NCBI RefSeq assembly: GCF_030848805.1
Contig: NC_092365.1
Coordinates: 12,626,365-12,690,364 of the forward strand
Length of the DNA: 64,000 bases
Source of the DNA: Temnothorax longispinosus
Lineage: Eukaryota; Arthropoda; Insecta; Hymenoptera; Formicidae
Direction: 5' to 3'
The notes under the pieces were generated by a model. That model ran no database searches and was not told where the DNA came from. It saw nothing but the letters and a program-made list of their open reading frames with translations. Shown one piece after another: positions 1 through 11,110 of this stretch (its first letter is position 1; every line of letters begins with the position of its first letter). Made by a program: the position numbers and the translations under genes.

Positions 1-1
1 A

Positions 2-883
2 AGTAGAAAAACGAAGATGCCAATGGTAATCACAGACACGCCGGAACGACCGTTTGAAAAATGCGCCCTCGACATCGTCGGTCCGCTTACGGTCACAAAT
101 CAAGGAAACAAATATATTCTGACGTTTCAGGATAATTTAACGAAATTTAGTAAGGCGATACCGATCGAAAATCAAGAAGCCAGGACCATCGCCAAAGTAT
201 TCGTAACAAAAATCGTGTTAGAACACGGAATTCCAGAAAAGATTCTCACAGATCAGGGCACGAACTTTACAAGCGAAATATTCAAGAACACGTGCAAACT
301 ATTGAAAATTGAGAAGATACAAACAACGGCGTATCACCCTGAGAGTAACGGGGCACTGGAAAGATCGCACCGTACTCTAGCCGAATACTTGAGGCATTAT
401 ATTAACGAAGATCAAACTGATTGGGACGAATGGCTCCCTTACGCGATGTTTACGTATAACACTACGCCACACTCTACTACCGGTTTCACGCCATTCGAAT
501 TAGTTTACGGGCACCGACCTGACCTACCAACGGCCCTAACAAAACCGCCGAAACTAACATATTCGTATGACGATTACGCAAAAGAACTACGCGAACGGAT
601 CCGCGCAACGAATCAAGTCGCGAGGGAAAATACGAAAGATGAAAAAGCAAAATCGAAATTACATTTCGATAAAAAGATCAATAAAGCAACTTTTAAAGTA
701 GGCGATAAAGTGCTACTTTACGATGAAACAATACGACGAGGACGCTCAAAGAAGCTCGACTCGCAATGGGTAGGACCATATGTTATCTTAGAAAAGCATA
801 ACGACGTAAACTACACAATTAAAATCAAGCGAAAGATGCTACGTGTTCACGCGAACCGATTGAAAGCGCTAGTCGAAGAATAA
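2..883 (+). CDS. Ty3/gypsy (errantivirus-like) pol, integrase end
   Basis: This is the C-terminal part of a retrotransposon polyprotein and it enters from outside the window: the frame is open from base 2. It carries the integrase catalytic core, with Asp at residue 19 of the ATG-started frame (base 17), Asp 79 in a TDQG motif and Glu 115 in an ALERSH motif, giving 35 residues between the last two (D,D-35-E). A GPY-type module (motif WVGPYVI) follows near residue 250. The integrase inserts cDNA into the chromosome. No stop or frameshift is visible in this piece. The env remnant and 3' LTR downstream show it belongs to an env-bearing gypsy element. Confidence 0.93.
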   Translation, partial: SRKTKMPMVITDTPERPFEKCALDIVGPLTVTNQGNKYILTFQDNLTKFSKAIPIENQEARTIAKVFVTKIVLEHGIPEKILTDQGTNFTSEIFKNTCKLLKIEKIQTTAYHPESNGALERSHRTLAEYLRHYINEDQTDWDEWLPYAMFTYNTTPHSTTGFTPFELVYGHRPDLPTALTKPPKLTYSYDDYAKELRERIRATNQVARENTKDEKAKSKLHFDKKINKATFKVGDKVLLYDETIRRGRSKKLDSQWVGPYVILEKHNDVNYTIKIKRKMLRVHANRLKALVEE

Positions 884-961
884 AAGCACACACGGCAAAG
901 CAAAAGCAGGATAAGCAAAAAAAAAAAAAAAAAGAGAGAGACGAAAGTTAACAGTACTTAC

Positions 962-1204
962 CTAAGAATTATTCCGCCGCACGAGGGAGACCTCCCTCCG
1001 CCCGGTGGCCACGTCTAGGGTTATCCGTAAAGGAAAGATCAGCATGTACCCCTGAACCGCCTCCTCGTAAGTCGGAGGCGGCGAATCTGGCGACGCTGGC
1101 TCCTCAGTGGCGCGGGGAGCCTGAGCCACACGCAACCAATATGTGCGTAAACAGGCATCGCACGTGGACGGTGCGAAGAAACGATTGCACCTGAAGCACC
1201 TCAT
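962..1204 (-). CDS. Antisense 80-aa ORF with CxxC pairs and PPxY motif
   Basis: This ATG-to-stop ORF lies on the strand opposite to the gypsy element, between integrase and env. It starts with two CxxC pairs (CFRC and CDAC, residues 3-6 and 15-18), which look like a zinc ribbon. A PPPTYEEAV segment follows near residues 42-50, matching the PPxY motif that binds Nedd4-type WW domains. The C-terminal third is hydrophobic then basic. I do not recognise a family. It may be an accessory antisense ORF of the element or a chance ORF; the two compact motifs in 80 residues make it worth listing. Confidence 0.35.
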   Translation of the reverse strand: MRCFRCNRFFAPSTCDACLRTYWLRVAQAPRATEEPASPDSPPPTYEEAVQGYMLIFPLRITLDVATGRREVSLVRRNNS

Positions 1205-1380
1205 TTTAGCACTTATAATTTAACTTCACAATATAGGAGCGTTAGATACTGCACGAAGAATAGCAGTAGACTAACGCAAAAACGCGCTACGTAAAAAAGA
1301 AATGACACTTGCTGACAGATAAAGTCAGCATAAAATAAAAGATAAATAGAACACCTCCAGGAACATATTCATATTACAGG

Positions 1381-3083
1381 CTAGCTATCATCCTACACCT
1401 CGCAAAGGAAACGATATCGGAGCAGCCACCGTACGAGATGACAGCGTTCACTGCCGAACCCGGCATATATTATGAGAAAATCGGACAACTACAGCAAACG
1501 AAGGCAACATGGAAAATGGCAATACGCATAGACGTAACCGCCTTAAACATAAGATATCAACAATTCCAGGAAAATTTAGCGCGCATCGAAGAAATCTGCA
1601 ACCATGCCATCAGAAGCGTCAAAAACACATGCCAAATCACTCTCCAGACCATTAAACGAGAGAATAGTAAAACGACACGCAACCTAGAGCAACTACGAAC
1701 CATTTACCGATCACCAGTAATTAAACGAGGCCTGATCGACGCTGTAGGTCAAATAAGTAAAACATTATTTGGCACTATGGACGCTGAAGACGCGAAAATA
1801 ATAAACGAACAAATACAATTACTAAATAATCAACAACAAACGTTGCAGCACGCAGCAAAAAATCAATTAAAAATCATTAATGCTACCATAGGTCATATGG
1901 AAAAACTAGAACAAACACTTTCATATAATGAAAATTTAATGGCTAACGTTACGAGAAAACTAGAGGAACAGCTCATATACCGAGAGGGAATAGACGAACA
2001 ACTACTAGTATTAACCGCTATTTTAAATGACCTCACGACAGACATAAATGACATTACGGATTACTTGACTTACGCAAAACACAATATTTTATTAACGCGT
2101 GTACTCCCAACCGAAAAAATAATCGTAGAACTAAGAGAAGCGACCTCCACATATAGATAGAAGATTAAACTTCCCATTTAAAATACAAGCCGAAAACTGG
2201 AACTCTATCCAAAAATATCTAGATGTAAACGCGTATTATGATAATTCGAACATATACACTATCCTAGCGTTCCCATTAATAGCGTATCCAATGTATGAAA
2301 TAATAAAGATCACACCTGTACCAGTACACAATAGCCACAACGTTTTCACCTTCCTAGAACCCTCTCACACCCTATTAGGGATAAATCGAGAAAATCACAA
2401 CTATGTAATATTAAAGGAAAACGATTTAAATAAATGTACACAAGAAAATACTAAGTTCACCTGCGCTCAGAACCTCCCTGTCTATTTTATAACGGCGAAT
2501 GCACCGACCGAAATACAGCTCTTTGTAAAAACGTCTACACATATAGAAAATCGTAAGCAACGTCACATTATATCAAATGTAACATTCTGGATTGCAGTAT
2601 CCGAGCCTCAGACATGGTTATTTTCCACCCCAAAGACAATTGACATAGTAATTCAATGTAACGAATTGCCGGAAATTAAAATAAAAATAGAGAAAACCGG
2701 AAAAATAACATTACGCGACAGTTGTAAACTAAACTACACCAGATATATATTTAGAGACAACAAATCGAGTTTACAATAAATATGTAAAAATGTATTTACC
2801 AGAGTTTAATATAACAGACATCATAGAAAAAAGTATAACGGTAAATAATAAAATAGAATCTGATAAAGAAATAAAACTGGAACCAATAATCAAAGATCCA
2901 ACAGAATTAATGAAAATAAGTTTAAGTTTAGAAGAAATCCAAAAGGAGATGGAAAATAACCAACCCAGCATAATCACGAATAAAAATATTATATATTCCA
3001 TAGGCTCCACGGTCACAATTGTAATAGTAATAAGTATCATAGCCGTAATCATTTATGTAATAAAAAAAAGAAGGGGCCATTAA
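1381..3083 (+). pseudogene. env: Errantivirus-like env (baculovirus F-type), frameshifted
   Basis: Three consecutive reading frames (about 1381-2160, 2150-2779 and 2790-3083) together resemble the envelope protein of insect errantiviruses, related to baculovirus F proteins. A pyrimidine/AG splice acceptor ends at 1380, as expected for a spliced env mRNA, and is followed by a hydrophobic leader. A basic dipeptide lies before the segment GLIDAVGQISKTLFG near base 1730, the position of the usual cleavage site and fusion peptide. A hydrophobic anchor and a short basic tail end the last frame. Single-base-type frame changes near 2140 and 2780 break the gene, so it is read here as a pseudogene. Confidence 0.8.
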
Positions 3084-3201
3084 AACTTTGTAAAAAAAAA
3101 AAAAAACAATCATGTAAAAATAGCACATAAGAAAATCAGATTGTAACCTCTCAGGGAAAAAGAAGACGCATAAATAAACGAAAAACTACGTTTTTCTTTT
3201 T

Positions 3202-3600
3202 CCGCGGGGGGAAGGGTGTTGTGAGCGCACAACGCCCTTGGCAACCGAGTTGCCAAGCGTTAAAGAAACTCGACCCCAGCGACGAAACGTAGAGAGCAAG
3301 GTCCATCCACGAGGACCAATATCGCTGACGCGAAGGTCAGCGCCGAGCGCTGACCATAGAGGTTAATGCTACCGCGGGCGATCCCGAGGTAGCAACCGGA
3401 AACCGATGTAAGACGGCCGAATCGAACAATCAGTCAGTCGGTCTGAAACCATCAAGCTGTCGCGTCGAGTCACCTGCGAGTTATCTATAAACGAAACGCG
3501 AAGTGGAACTTGTAATAAGGACACTCGTGTAAGGCAACTCAATTTATTAAAGTGGTTCAATATAACGCCTTCCTTCATCCTTCATATCGCGAACGGAGCC
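3202..3600 (+). repeat. Polypurine tract and 3' LTR of the gypsy element
   Basis: A purine run (GCGGGGGGAAGGG, about 3204-3216) directly precedes TGTTGTGAGC at 3217, the expected start of a 3' LTR. The block holds a TATA-like tataaac near 3486 and an ATTAAA-like polyadenylation signal near 3545. The right edge cannot be fixed because the 5' LTR is outside the window; 3600 is a guess. Confidence 0.6.
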
Positions 3601-3669
3601 CGATCCCTTTTAGCCGACAAAACGGCTAACAAATCAGTATTCTCTTTCGCAGGAATATGACCAACCTTC

Positions 3670-4011
3670 TTACTCGTGCTGGGAATCAGCTGTCACTCCG
3701 TCGTCCTCCGGCATCTGCTGGCTAGGCTCGATCAACTGTTCCTCTGAAGCCTCAGGCTCGCTGTCATCTATCGGGACTATTGTATCCGCGTCTGAGCTGA
3801 TATTTTCCTTGTCGCTCCCGAGATCTAAATTAGGGATAAGAGTGGACGTTAGGATACGAGGGTCGGTGTTCTTCCTCTCGGCCTTCGTTCGCGTCGCCTC
3901 CCTGGCTGGAGTGTCGTCCTTCTTTACAGACATCTGGGCGGAAGTTTTGCTTTTCAGCAGTGCTTCGAGTGGCGTCAATGAGGTCGACTGGCTTTTAGCC
4001 ATCGGTCTCAA
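3670..4011 (-). CDS. Unrecognised acidic 113-aa ORF
   Basis: This is an ATG-to-stop ORF with no family I recognise. The N-terminal half is Ser/Lys-rich (MAKSQSTSLTPLEALLKSK), and the C-terminal half is strongly acidic and low in complexity. A good second ATG lies three codons in, with an A at -3. The stop overlaps a possible splice donor (cga|gtaaga), so this could be a first coding exon that reads on elsewhere. It lies between the gypsy LTR and a tandem repeat. It could also be chance or the start of a retroelement gag. Confidence 0.3.
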   Translation of the reverse strand: MRPMAKSQSTSLTPLEALLKSKTSAQMSVKKDDTPAREATRTKAERKNTDPRILTSTLIPNLDLGSDKENISSDADTIVPIDDSEPEASEEQLIEPSQQMPEDDGVTADSQHE

Positions 4012-4032
4012 GGTTTAACTATTTCTGAACAT

Positions 4033-4258
4033 GCGGCGCAACGTCGGTCCAAGCAAGGTTAGCCAACTCTTGCCCAATGACGACTCACGGGCCAACGTTG
4101 GCAATACCGCGACAACCGACTGATTTTATTCGATCGCGGCGCGACATCGGTCCAAGCAAGGTTAGCCAACTCTTGCTCGATGCCGACTCACGGGCCAACG
4201 TTGGCCAATACCGCGACAACCGACTGTCATTATCCAATCACGGTCCGACGTCGTCCTA
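4033..4258. repeat. 103-bp tandem repeat, about 2.2 copies
   Basis: Units start at 4033 and 4136 (GCGGCGC-ACGTCGGTCC type), with a partial third unit near 4236. Each contains CAAGGTTAGCC and GACTCACGGGCCAACG. The same unit, reverse-complemented, occurs at about 6690-6757 and at 11368-11580 around the 4.6-kb element. Confidence 0.8.
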
Positions 4259-4259
4259 G

Positions 4260-6040
4260 CAGCTGAATACTGTAACTTGTTATGCAATATCGTTATCGTT
4301 ATCATTATATTATCGTTGCGCAGATTTTTTACCATACCTCTCCTACGCAACGAAAACATAACGATATATAACGATATTTCATAACGAGTTACAGAATAGG
4401 CCTACAAGCAAGATTTACCAATTTATGCCATTTCATGATATCAGTGGAGTGAAATTACTTTTTATTTATTTATTTATGTTTAATAAACAATTTGTTACTA
4501 TTTTAAAATAATATTTATACTTCATATTGTTGTTTTAACTTTATACTACATATTATTGTTTTAACTATTTATGAGTTTTTTTTATTAAAAAGTATTTAAA
4601 ACATTAAATGGTTTTTAAATGTACATGTAATAGTATTTTATATAAAAAAGTTACATGTGTTCGCAAGAAGTTGAAGAAAAAATGAAAAGTTCTTTTACTC
4701 TACTTTTGACGATGCAATTAATACATAACATTACAATCTTTTAACATAGATGAAATGACTCAGTTATCTAAAGTTCACTCAAACTGTACACGTCTTGAAT
4801 AAGTCGTAATCAGCACGAGGTCCAAGAAAGAGACACGGCAGTTCGAATGTCTACGAAGTATTTTAAACGTTCTATTTATTTTGTAATATAAATGAGCAAA
4901 TGCCACAATGGCTGTTAAACAATACGTAAATGTAGTGAAAATTCATTTAAACATATACATGTAGTAAATATGGCAGAGAAATATAACCATAAAGTTATAA
5001 ATGAAATCGATATAGTTATTAATAGTCACTTCACAGAGAAGCATGTAATGTCGATCAAGGTCTTTTCGAATACTAATTAGTTAATTGAAACATTCGAGAA
5101 TACAAGTGAATTAAACCAGATGTTCTTTATTATATTATTTTCAATACGTATGACCTTAACACTTTATAAAGCAATCTTAAAGAAAATGAAATGACTATTA
5201 ATAAGACATCTGTCACAATGTAAATATAATCAACATAAATCCAAATGATTATTTAAAACATATCAAACATGGAATAATGCATACTTAATCGTTCTTCAAT
5301 CAAATTACTTTATAATTCATAAATAAAGAGAAACTTATTTAATAAGTATTCAAACAATAGATGTAACTCAGGATTTCCTATATCACCTTGTAATTATCAC
5401 AATTATTCTGAACTATTTATCCAAATTTCTTGTGATGAGTAGAATTTACTCAGTAGCATTAAACCATTTGGCAATATAAACACAAGTAAATTCTAATTCA
5501 TGTATCAGTCGCAAAGATTAAGTTATCGGAAATACGAAATATAAACTCATATCTAATTCACGAGAATTGAATACGAGATACTTTATGTTTATGTAAACTT
5601 CGTAATACAGAAAATATATCCAGAATTGTAACGCAAGTAATTCGAAACTAAGTATGTGTAAGAGATATTTACAATGTTTTATCATTAGCAATTCGATCGA
5701 ATGTCGTAATAAGGAGCGAATACAATTTACGAGAGACTAATTATCCGTATAATTATTCATACACGACAACATAGAAGACGTGTAAGAAAAGGTAAAAGTT
5801 ACGCGTGGTTGCAATCGATATTAGCGACGTTTTACTTTGAGCACTCAAAGGAAATAATCCCGGTAGTTAAAGCACAGGATTATATCGTGGGATGATGCCC
5901 AGCAATCAACAGCGAGGCAACTGTATATCTCAGCATCCCATGTAAAAAAGGAAATCTCCTGAATGTTCTGCAATCAGAGAGCGCATATATCTACAAAAGT
6001 AGTACCCTTATTTTGCTCTATGATTGTTGCCCAGAACATC
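4260..6040. other. AT-rich stretch without recognisable genes
   Basis: No ORF of interest, RNA gene or clear repeat was found on either strand. The sequence is AT-rich and intron-like or intergenic. Confidence 0.6.
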
Positions 6041-6049
6041 AAGAGTTAC

Positions 6050-6267
6050 CTTATAGCCATTCTTTCACATGCGTGAAATAGTTCTCCCGCTTTTGGGAGA
6101 CTGGCGGAATAGTGAAAGCCCAGCAAGCGATCACGGATAAAACCTCCTTCCGTATCAAGACATGTAATGGGCGAATCCCCGAAAATGGCGACGTCCGTCC
6201 TTCTCATGAACTTCATCCTTCCTTCTATCTCCGTGGTCGTCCTTTTCAATAATTCTGGCCTTGTCAT
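6050..6267 (-). CDS. Candidate first coding exon, unrecognised
   Basis: A minus-strand ORF starting at an ATG at 6267 runs 72 codons to a good splice donor (ATAAG|GTAACT at 6050/6049); reading through gives an immediate stop inside the donor. The predicted peptide has the appearance of ordinary coding sequence (for example AIFGDSPITCLDTEG). The DNA upstream on the minus strand, 6270-6580, is CpG-rich, as expected of a promoter/5' UTR in this AT-rich setting. No downstream exon was recognised at lower coordinates. It may be an isolated remnant. Confidence 0.3.
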
Positions 6268-7063
6268 GAAATTATCACACCTACACCCACTGCAGATATC
6301 GGCGGCAGGTCTCAGAATTTCGGATAGCTATAATATACAGCAGACAACTCAGGACAGCTCGGACGCGTCTGACCACGATGGACGAATAATGTCGAATGCT
6401 CTCTTTTTTCTCGTCTCTTGTTCTCGCACGCACGTACTTCCGAGAAGAACCCGGAAATCGCTTATTGCTAGGTCGCTATGCGGCTGCGCCGCTTCGCGCG
6501 CTACGTTCACACGCTTGTTACTAAATCGTATCGAATCGGTTGACGCTTCACAATTGTCATAGATGGCATCACGCTTCATGGGCGAGGGACCTCAACGCGG
6601 CAATTCAAACACAAACTATTTACTTTTTGTAATATTAAATTATACATGTAATCGGCCCAATGCTGTGCCAGTGTCGAGCCTGCTAATCGGGTAGATAGTC
6701 GGTTTGCCGTGATATCGCCAATGTCGGCCCGTGAGTCGACATCGGGCAAGAATCGGCGGTAATTATTCAGTTTAGGGGCCTCACCTCAAATCTCGATGTA
6801 ATTATGCTCAGTCGACGCGTTTTTGTACGAAACAAAAGAATCTGGCAGAAAAAAGTGTCGCTCTGCCCCGCGACGCGAGATATTAAACGTTAAAGTTGAC
6901 AGGAATCAGGTTATGATTCCTGTCATACCGACGCCATGTAGCAACACTGAACGTGCCCTGCGGCCACATGCGCATGCTCAGTGGTCGCACGCGCATGTAA
7001 AACTGCGCCAATTTTAAATGAATCAATCGTGCAGAATAACCAAGCATCTCGATTCAAGCAGTT

Positions 7064-7106
7064 AGGTCTCACGCTGGGAGTTTCTTTAATTTAATTATGC
7101 GGGGGA

Positions 7107-7141
<35 letters not shown>

Positions 7142-7544
7142 GGGGTGCGAGGGGGGGGCCTTCGGCCCCCCCTCTTCCGCACCTACCCCGCCGGTAGGCA
7201 GCGTGGACCTCACTTTACAACATAAAGTACATGCTAAGTTGTAAAGCGAAATTATAAAGTACATGCATAGGGGGGGGGGGGTGCATGGGAGAAAAGCCTT
7301 CCTGTTCACGTGCGCTCACGCATGTAAGCCCCCTTGCACCCTTCCATGCATGTGCTTTATAATTTTGCTTTACAACTTAGCATGTACTTTAAGTTGTAAA
7401 GCGAGGTCCACGCTGCCTACCGGCGGGGTGGGTGCGGAGAAGGGGGGGGGCGAAGGCCCCTACTCGCACCCCCCCGTGTGTGTGTGTGTGTGTGTGTGTT
7501 TCCCACACATAATTAAACTAAAGAAACTCCCAGCGTGAGACCTT
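7064..7544. mobile_element. Palindromic MITE-like element with CA/TG and G-rich arms
   Basis: GGTCTCACGCTGGGAG at 7064 is mirrored by CTCCCAGCGTGAGACC ending at 7544. Inside, the arms repeat in mirror order: (CA)n at about 7110, a G-run hairpin, a block with gcctaccccgccggtaggc, then a segment ending in acatgcat. It sits at the inner edge of the left arm of the larger element and would fold into a hairpin of nearly 500 nt. A related copy lies at 10705-11090. Confidence 0.75.
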
Positions 7545-7980
7545 GAAACCGTGCACTAAGACCGTGCGCGGACAGCTCCTGGGACAACCGCGGGTCATGA
7601 TCGAGCGACTAACACCGGAGCAGATCGGACAAGCGGAGCGACGAGCGATGCCGCGACCACGGCCAGTAGCAGTGGGGACTCGGCGAAGTACTCCGTCGCT
7701 GGTCGTAAGTCGCCAGGTTGAACGGCGTTTGATGCCATCGGCGGGAGACGCGCGCCTATGGGGCTCTCCTTCCGAGATAGAGGCGATAAGACGCGCTGCC
7801 GAAGCCTTCGACAGCGCGTATCGCCTCGAATTGACCCGGGTCACCGTGACGGACACGATGACAATCACGGCCACACCGTGCCAGACGTGGGAGCAGCCGG
7901 ACGAGAACGAGCCGGAGTTCGTCAGCCCATCCAGCGAGGAAGGCGAGGCGGCTGACGAAAGGGGGACATCCCCTGATTAA
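7543..7980 (+). CDS. Unrecognised 145-aa ORF with polyA signal
   Basis: The ORF begins in the end of the palindromic element and ends at a TAA 55 bases before an AATAAA signal (8036-8041). The N-terminal part is Arg-rich and the last 35 residues are acidic (EPEFVSPSSEEGEAADERG). This composition and the nearby polyA signal suggest the C-terminus of a transposon-encoded protein. I see no catalytic motif. The true N-terminus may have been replaced when the palindrome inserted. Confidence 0.35.
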   Translation: MKPCTKTVRGQLLGQPRVMIERLTPEQIGQAERRAMPRPRPVAVGTRRSTPSLVVSRQVERRLMPSAGDARLWGSPSEIEAIRRAAEAFDSAYRLELTRVTVTDTMTITATPCQTWEQPDENEPEFVSPSSEEGEAADERGTSPD

Positions 7981-8380
7981 TTTTAAGGATGCGCAATACG
8001 CTCCGAGGACGGGAATGTATATAGTTTGTTGCTATAATAAAGTTATTTAGCCTATCCGTCCGGCGTTAAGACATGCGACAGCGGTCGCTGGGCAGCGGCC
8101 CACGTAGGATATAAGTTATGATTTTTAGCGATCCACAATTAGTTTCTTTTCCGTTTTCGGCACAGAGTGCCTGGCCCGACCAGGACGCAGTTTTCCTTTC
8201 TTTTATTTAATAGGTGCGTGGATCGTACAGAAGCACCGGCACGATGATTGGTCGAGCCACACGCAATCTTCAGCGCGGGACTCAGATAGCGCGCACGTCA
8301 GGCGAGCGAGAGTCGAGATGCCGACTCCCGACACCCTCACGAAGGGATAACCTAGAAATTAGCGCGATACGACCGTGCAA

Positions 8381-9140
8381 ACATGGGGTTCGCCGGACAC
8401 CCGGCGAAGCACATGAAGGAGGCGTCATAGCGCTGAATGGCATGAACTGCCACCAGAGGAAGGCTTCACCGACCTCTGGAAACTATCGCGAAGACGATCC
8501 GATCGCGCGAACCCCAAGTTTGCCGGACACGTCACCGAATGACGAACGCGGCGACGCAGCGCCTAAAGGCTTAACATGCCACCAGAGGGAGGCTTCACCG
8601 ACCTCTGGAGACTATCGCGAGCGCGATCCGCCCACGCAAACTCATGGTTTGCCGGACAAGGGGCAACTTGGCAAGCGAAGCGTCGTAGCGCCGCGGCATG
8701 AAATATGCATGCTCAGGGGTGCGAACAGATCCCAGAGATCGAACGCGTACGCGATCTGACCGTGCAAACACCCGGTTTGCCGGACAGCCTTGATATCGTG
8801 AACCGAGCGTCGGAGCGATCTGAGAGTCGATATGCTTGCTCGGGGAACGTCGACGGGCCTTGCGAGTCTAACGCGAGAGAGATCTGACCGCGCAAACATC
8901 CGGTTTGCCGGACAGACCAGATACCGTGAACGGAGCGCCGGGTCGGCGCGAGATTGGATATGCGCACTCGGGGAAGGTCGAGAAGACACCCGAACCAATC
9001 GCGACTGCGATCTGACCGCGCAAACACCCGGTTTGCCGGACAGATAATAGAAACTAGAATTGCGTCACCGGGGACACCTGGTACACCCGAATATCGAGAC
9101 GCGATCAAAATCCGACCGTCCTAACAGGGAGTTGTCCGGA
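8381..9140. repeat. About 128-bp tandem array, six to seven units
   Basis: The core CCGGTTTGCCGGACA recurs with GCCGGA at about 8521, 8651, 8779, 8907 and 9036, that is every 128-129 bases, with degenerate units at each end. Each core is preceded by CCG(T/C)GCAAACA. The first units also share a block reading GGCTTCACCGACCTCTGGA. Long ORFs through this array reflect the repeat. Confidence 0.8.
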
Positions 9141-9930
9141 CAGTCCGGACAACTAGTAGTTATAGACGTCGGCTACAGGAAGTAGGGCCGGAATACGATC
9201 AATCAGGGCCTAATGAGTGGGCATCTGGGTCGCCGCCATTGGCGGACGTTTTGAACGCGATCCAGACGTCTTCTCCAGGAAGTTGACGCGGAAGCATAAT
9301 CTAGGACCTCCGAGAGACCTTGCGCACCGATCGGCGTTGTCATAAGTTCATAATTGTAAAAGTTGAAATGTTGCTACCCGGAAGTCGAAAGAGCGCGACG
9401 CAAATAATGTACTAGCGTTGGAAATTTCCATCGCGAACATCTGGCGCACACCTGGTGTGCCGAAGCGCGTAAACACCTATTGTTCGAGCATCGTCATGGA
9501 AATTTCCAGAGAGGAGAAAGCGGCCGAGACCCCATGAAAGGGGAAAAACCCGGAGGTAGGGAGCCCGGGAGAGCAACGTTTCTCGTGGCAGTCTCTCGTG
9601 GGCGCTCGAAGGTAGCAATCTCGCGCGTATTATACCGGTGTATCGTCGAAGAATATTCGCGAACGCGAAACGGAATACGATAATTAAGACTACCTCAGCG
9701 TTCGTTAACAAACGGGAACGCCCGCCAACAGCGTTACGTGACGTCGATACGAAAGACGTACGGGTTATCGCGTACCTTAATCGTGATATCGCACTTTGCG
9801 AGACGTGCGACCGCCATCTTATGTGGCAATCGTTAATTGTGAACCACCAACATTGTGCAACTATAGTTAACAATAAAAGCAATCGTTATTTGCAAAAATC
9901 CAGACGAAAATATCTTTACTTACCCGAATA
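9141..9930. other. Interior of 4.6-kb element, no recognised gene
   Basis: Only short overlapping ORFs on both strands. A small inverted pair (GGAAATTTCCATC near 9420 and CATGGAAATTTCC near 9498) is the only structure noted. Confidence 0.4.
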
Positions 9931-9942
9931 CTTACCTGAACA

Positions 9943-10480
9943 AGCGGCTGTCCGGCCATCTTGGTGATTGCGTGGACCGATCTCAAGGTCATCACAGATG
10001 CTACTTCGGAGGAGGCCACTGATGAGGCAACCGTAGCGGAAACCTAAAAAAAGTTGATATTATTCATAGTTACGCGGACAGTTCTCGTACTTACCTGGTT
10101 GTCCGGCTATCTCCCAGACGCGTTGATCCTGGACATCGGTGAACAGCGTTGATCCATGACATCGGCGATGGTGATGAAGCAGCTGTCGACGAAACCTGAA
10201 AATAAGAGAGAATTAATAGCGTTATACTTAGATTAATGTCGGGACTTAGCCGATCAAGCGGTTGTCCGGCTATCATGGTTCCACAGTTGAGGTAGATGAA
10301 TGGTTGATAGTGGAGACGATTGGCAGAGCATCCCAGAGGAGGCAACCGTGGCGGGAATCTAAAAAGTTAACGGGTTAAGGAGATATTACCTGATCAAGCA
10401 GCTGTCCGGCTAACAGGTATCCCTGGCTGGCCGATTGAGGTCATACCTAGCGGTATCCAGAGCTCAGGCGATGCTTATCG
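9943..10480. repeat. About 145-bp tandem array around GTTGTCCGGCTA
   Basis: Four units share (A/G)CGG(T/C)TGTCCGGC(T/C)A, at about 9943, 10090, 10250 and 10385. Between them lie GAGGCAACCGT-GCGG and splice-donor-like cttacctg, so each unit resembles an exon-like block. No protein could be read across them. Confidence 0.65.
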
Positions 10481-10701
10481 AGCAGTTGTGGCGGGATTGA
10501 AAAAATAAAATTGTTTAAACAAATTGTTTACATTTTGGCTGATTTTCATTACGAATACCTACCTTCTCGGTACATAAAGGTTAAACCGAGTGGCGACCGA
10601 TGACTAATAGGACAAAATAGCGTACCCCGTGGCCCGATTATGCATCGTTCGGTCACAACCTAACTGCTTGAATCGAGATGCTTGGTTATTCTGCACGATT
10701 T

Positions 10702-11110
10702 AACTGTTTAATGATTTTTGTTAAAGCAGGGCACACACACGTGTGTATGCTGGTGTATGCCCTGCTTTATATAGAAGTTGTGATTTTCGTTAAAGCAGGG
10801 CACACACACACACACACACACACGGGGGTGCAAAGGGGGGCTTTCGGCCCCCCCTCCCCCGCACCCACCCCGCCGGTAGGCAGCGTGGACCTCGCTTTAT
10901 AACTTAAAGTACATGCTAAGTTGTAAAGCGAAATTATAAAGTACATGCATGGGGAGAGGGGTGCAAAAGAGCAAAGCCCTTCTGCTCACATGCGCTCACG
11001 CATGTAAACCCTCCTGCACCTCTCCATGCATGTGCTTTGATATATTATGTAAGATATATTCATCATTGAAAGCTAACAATAAGTAATATGCATTATAAGT
11101 ATACATATGT
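10702..11110. mobile_element. Second copy of the CA/G-rich palindrome family
   Basis: This block interrupts the right arm of the 4.6-kb element. It shares with 7064-7544 the (CA)n run, the G-run hairpin with ctttcggcccccc, the ccgccggtaggcagcg block and the acatgcatg segments, and adds a direct repeat GTTAAAGCAGGGCACACAC (10721 and 10791). Confidence 0.7.

Noticed and set aside
2771..3128. Minus-strand ORFs opposite the end of env
   Set aside because: Shadows of the env anchor region; composition is that of reversed hydrophobic codons.
8214..8759. 181-codon ORF
   Set aside because: It runs through the 128-bp tandem array and repeats with it; no domain is visible.
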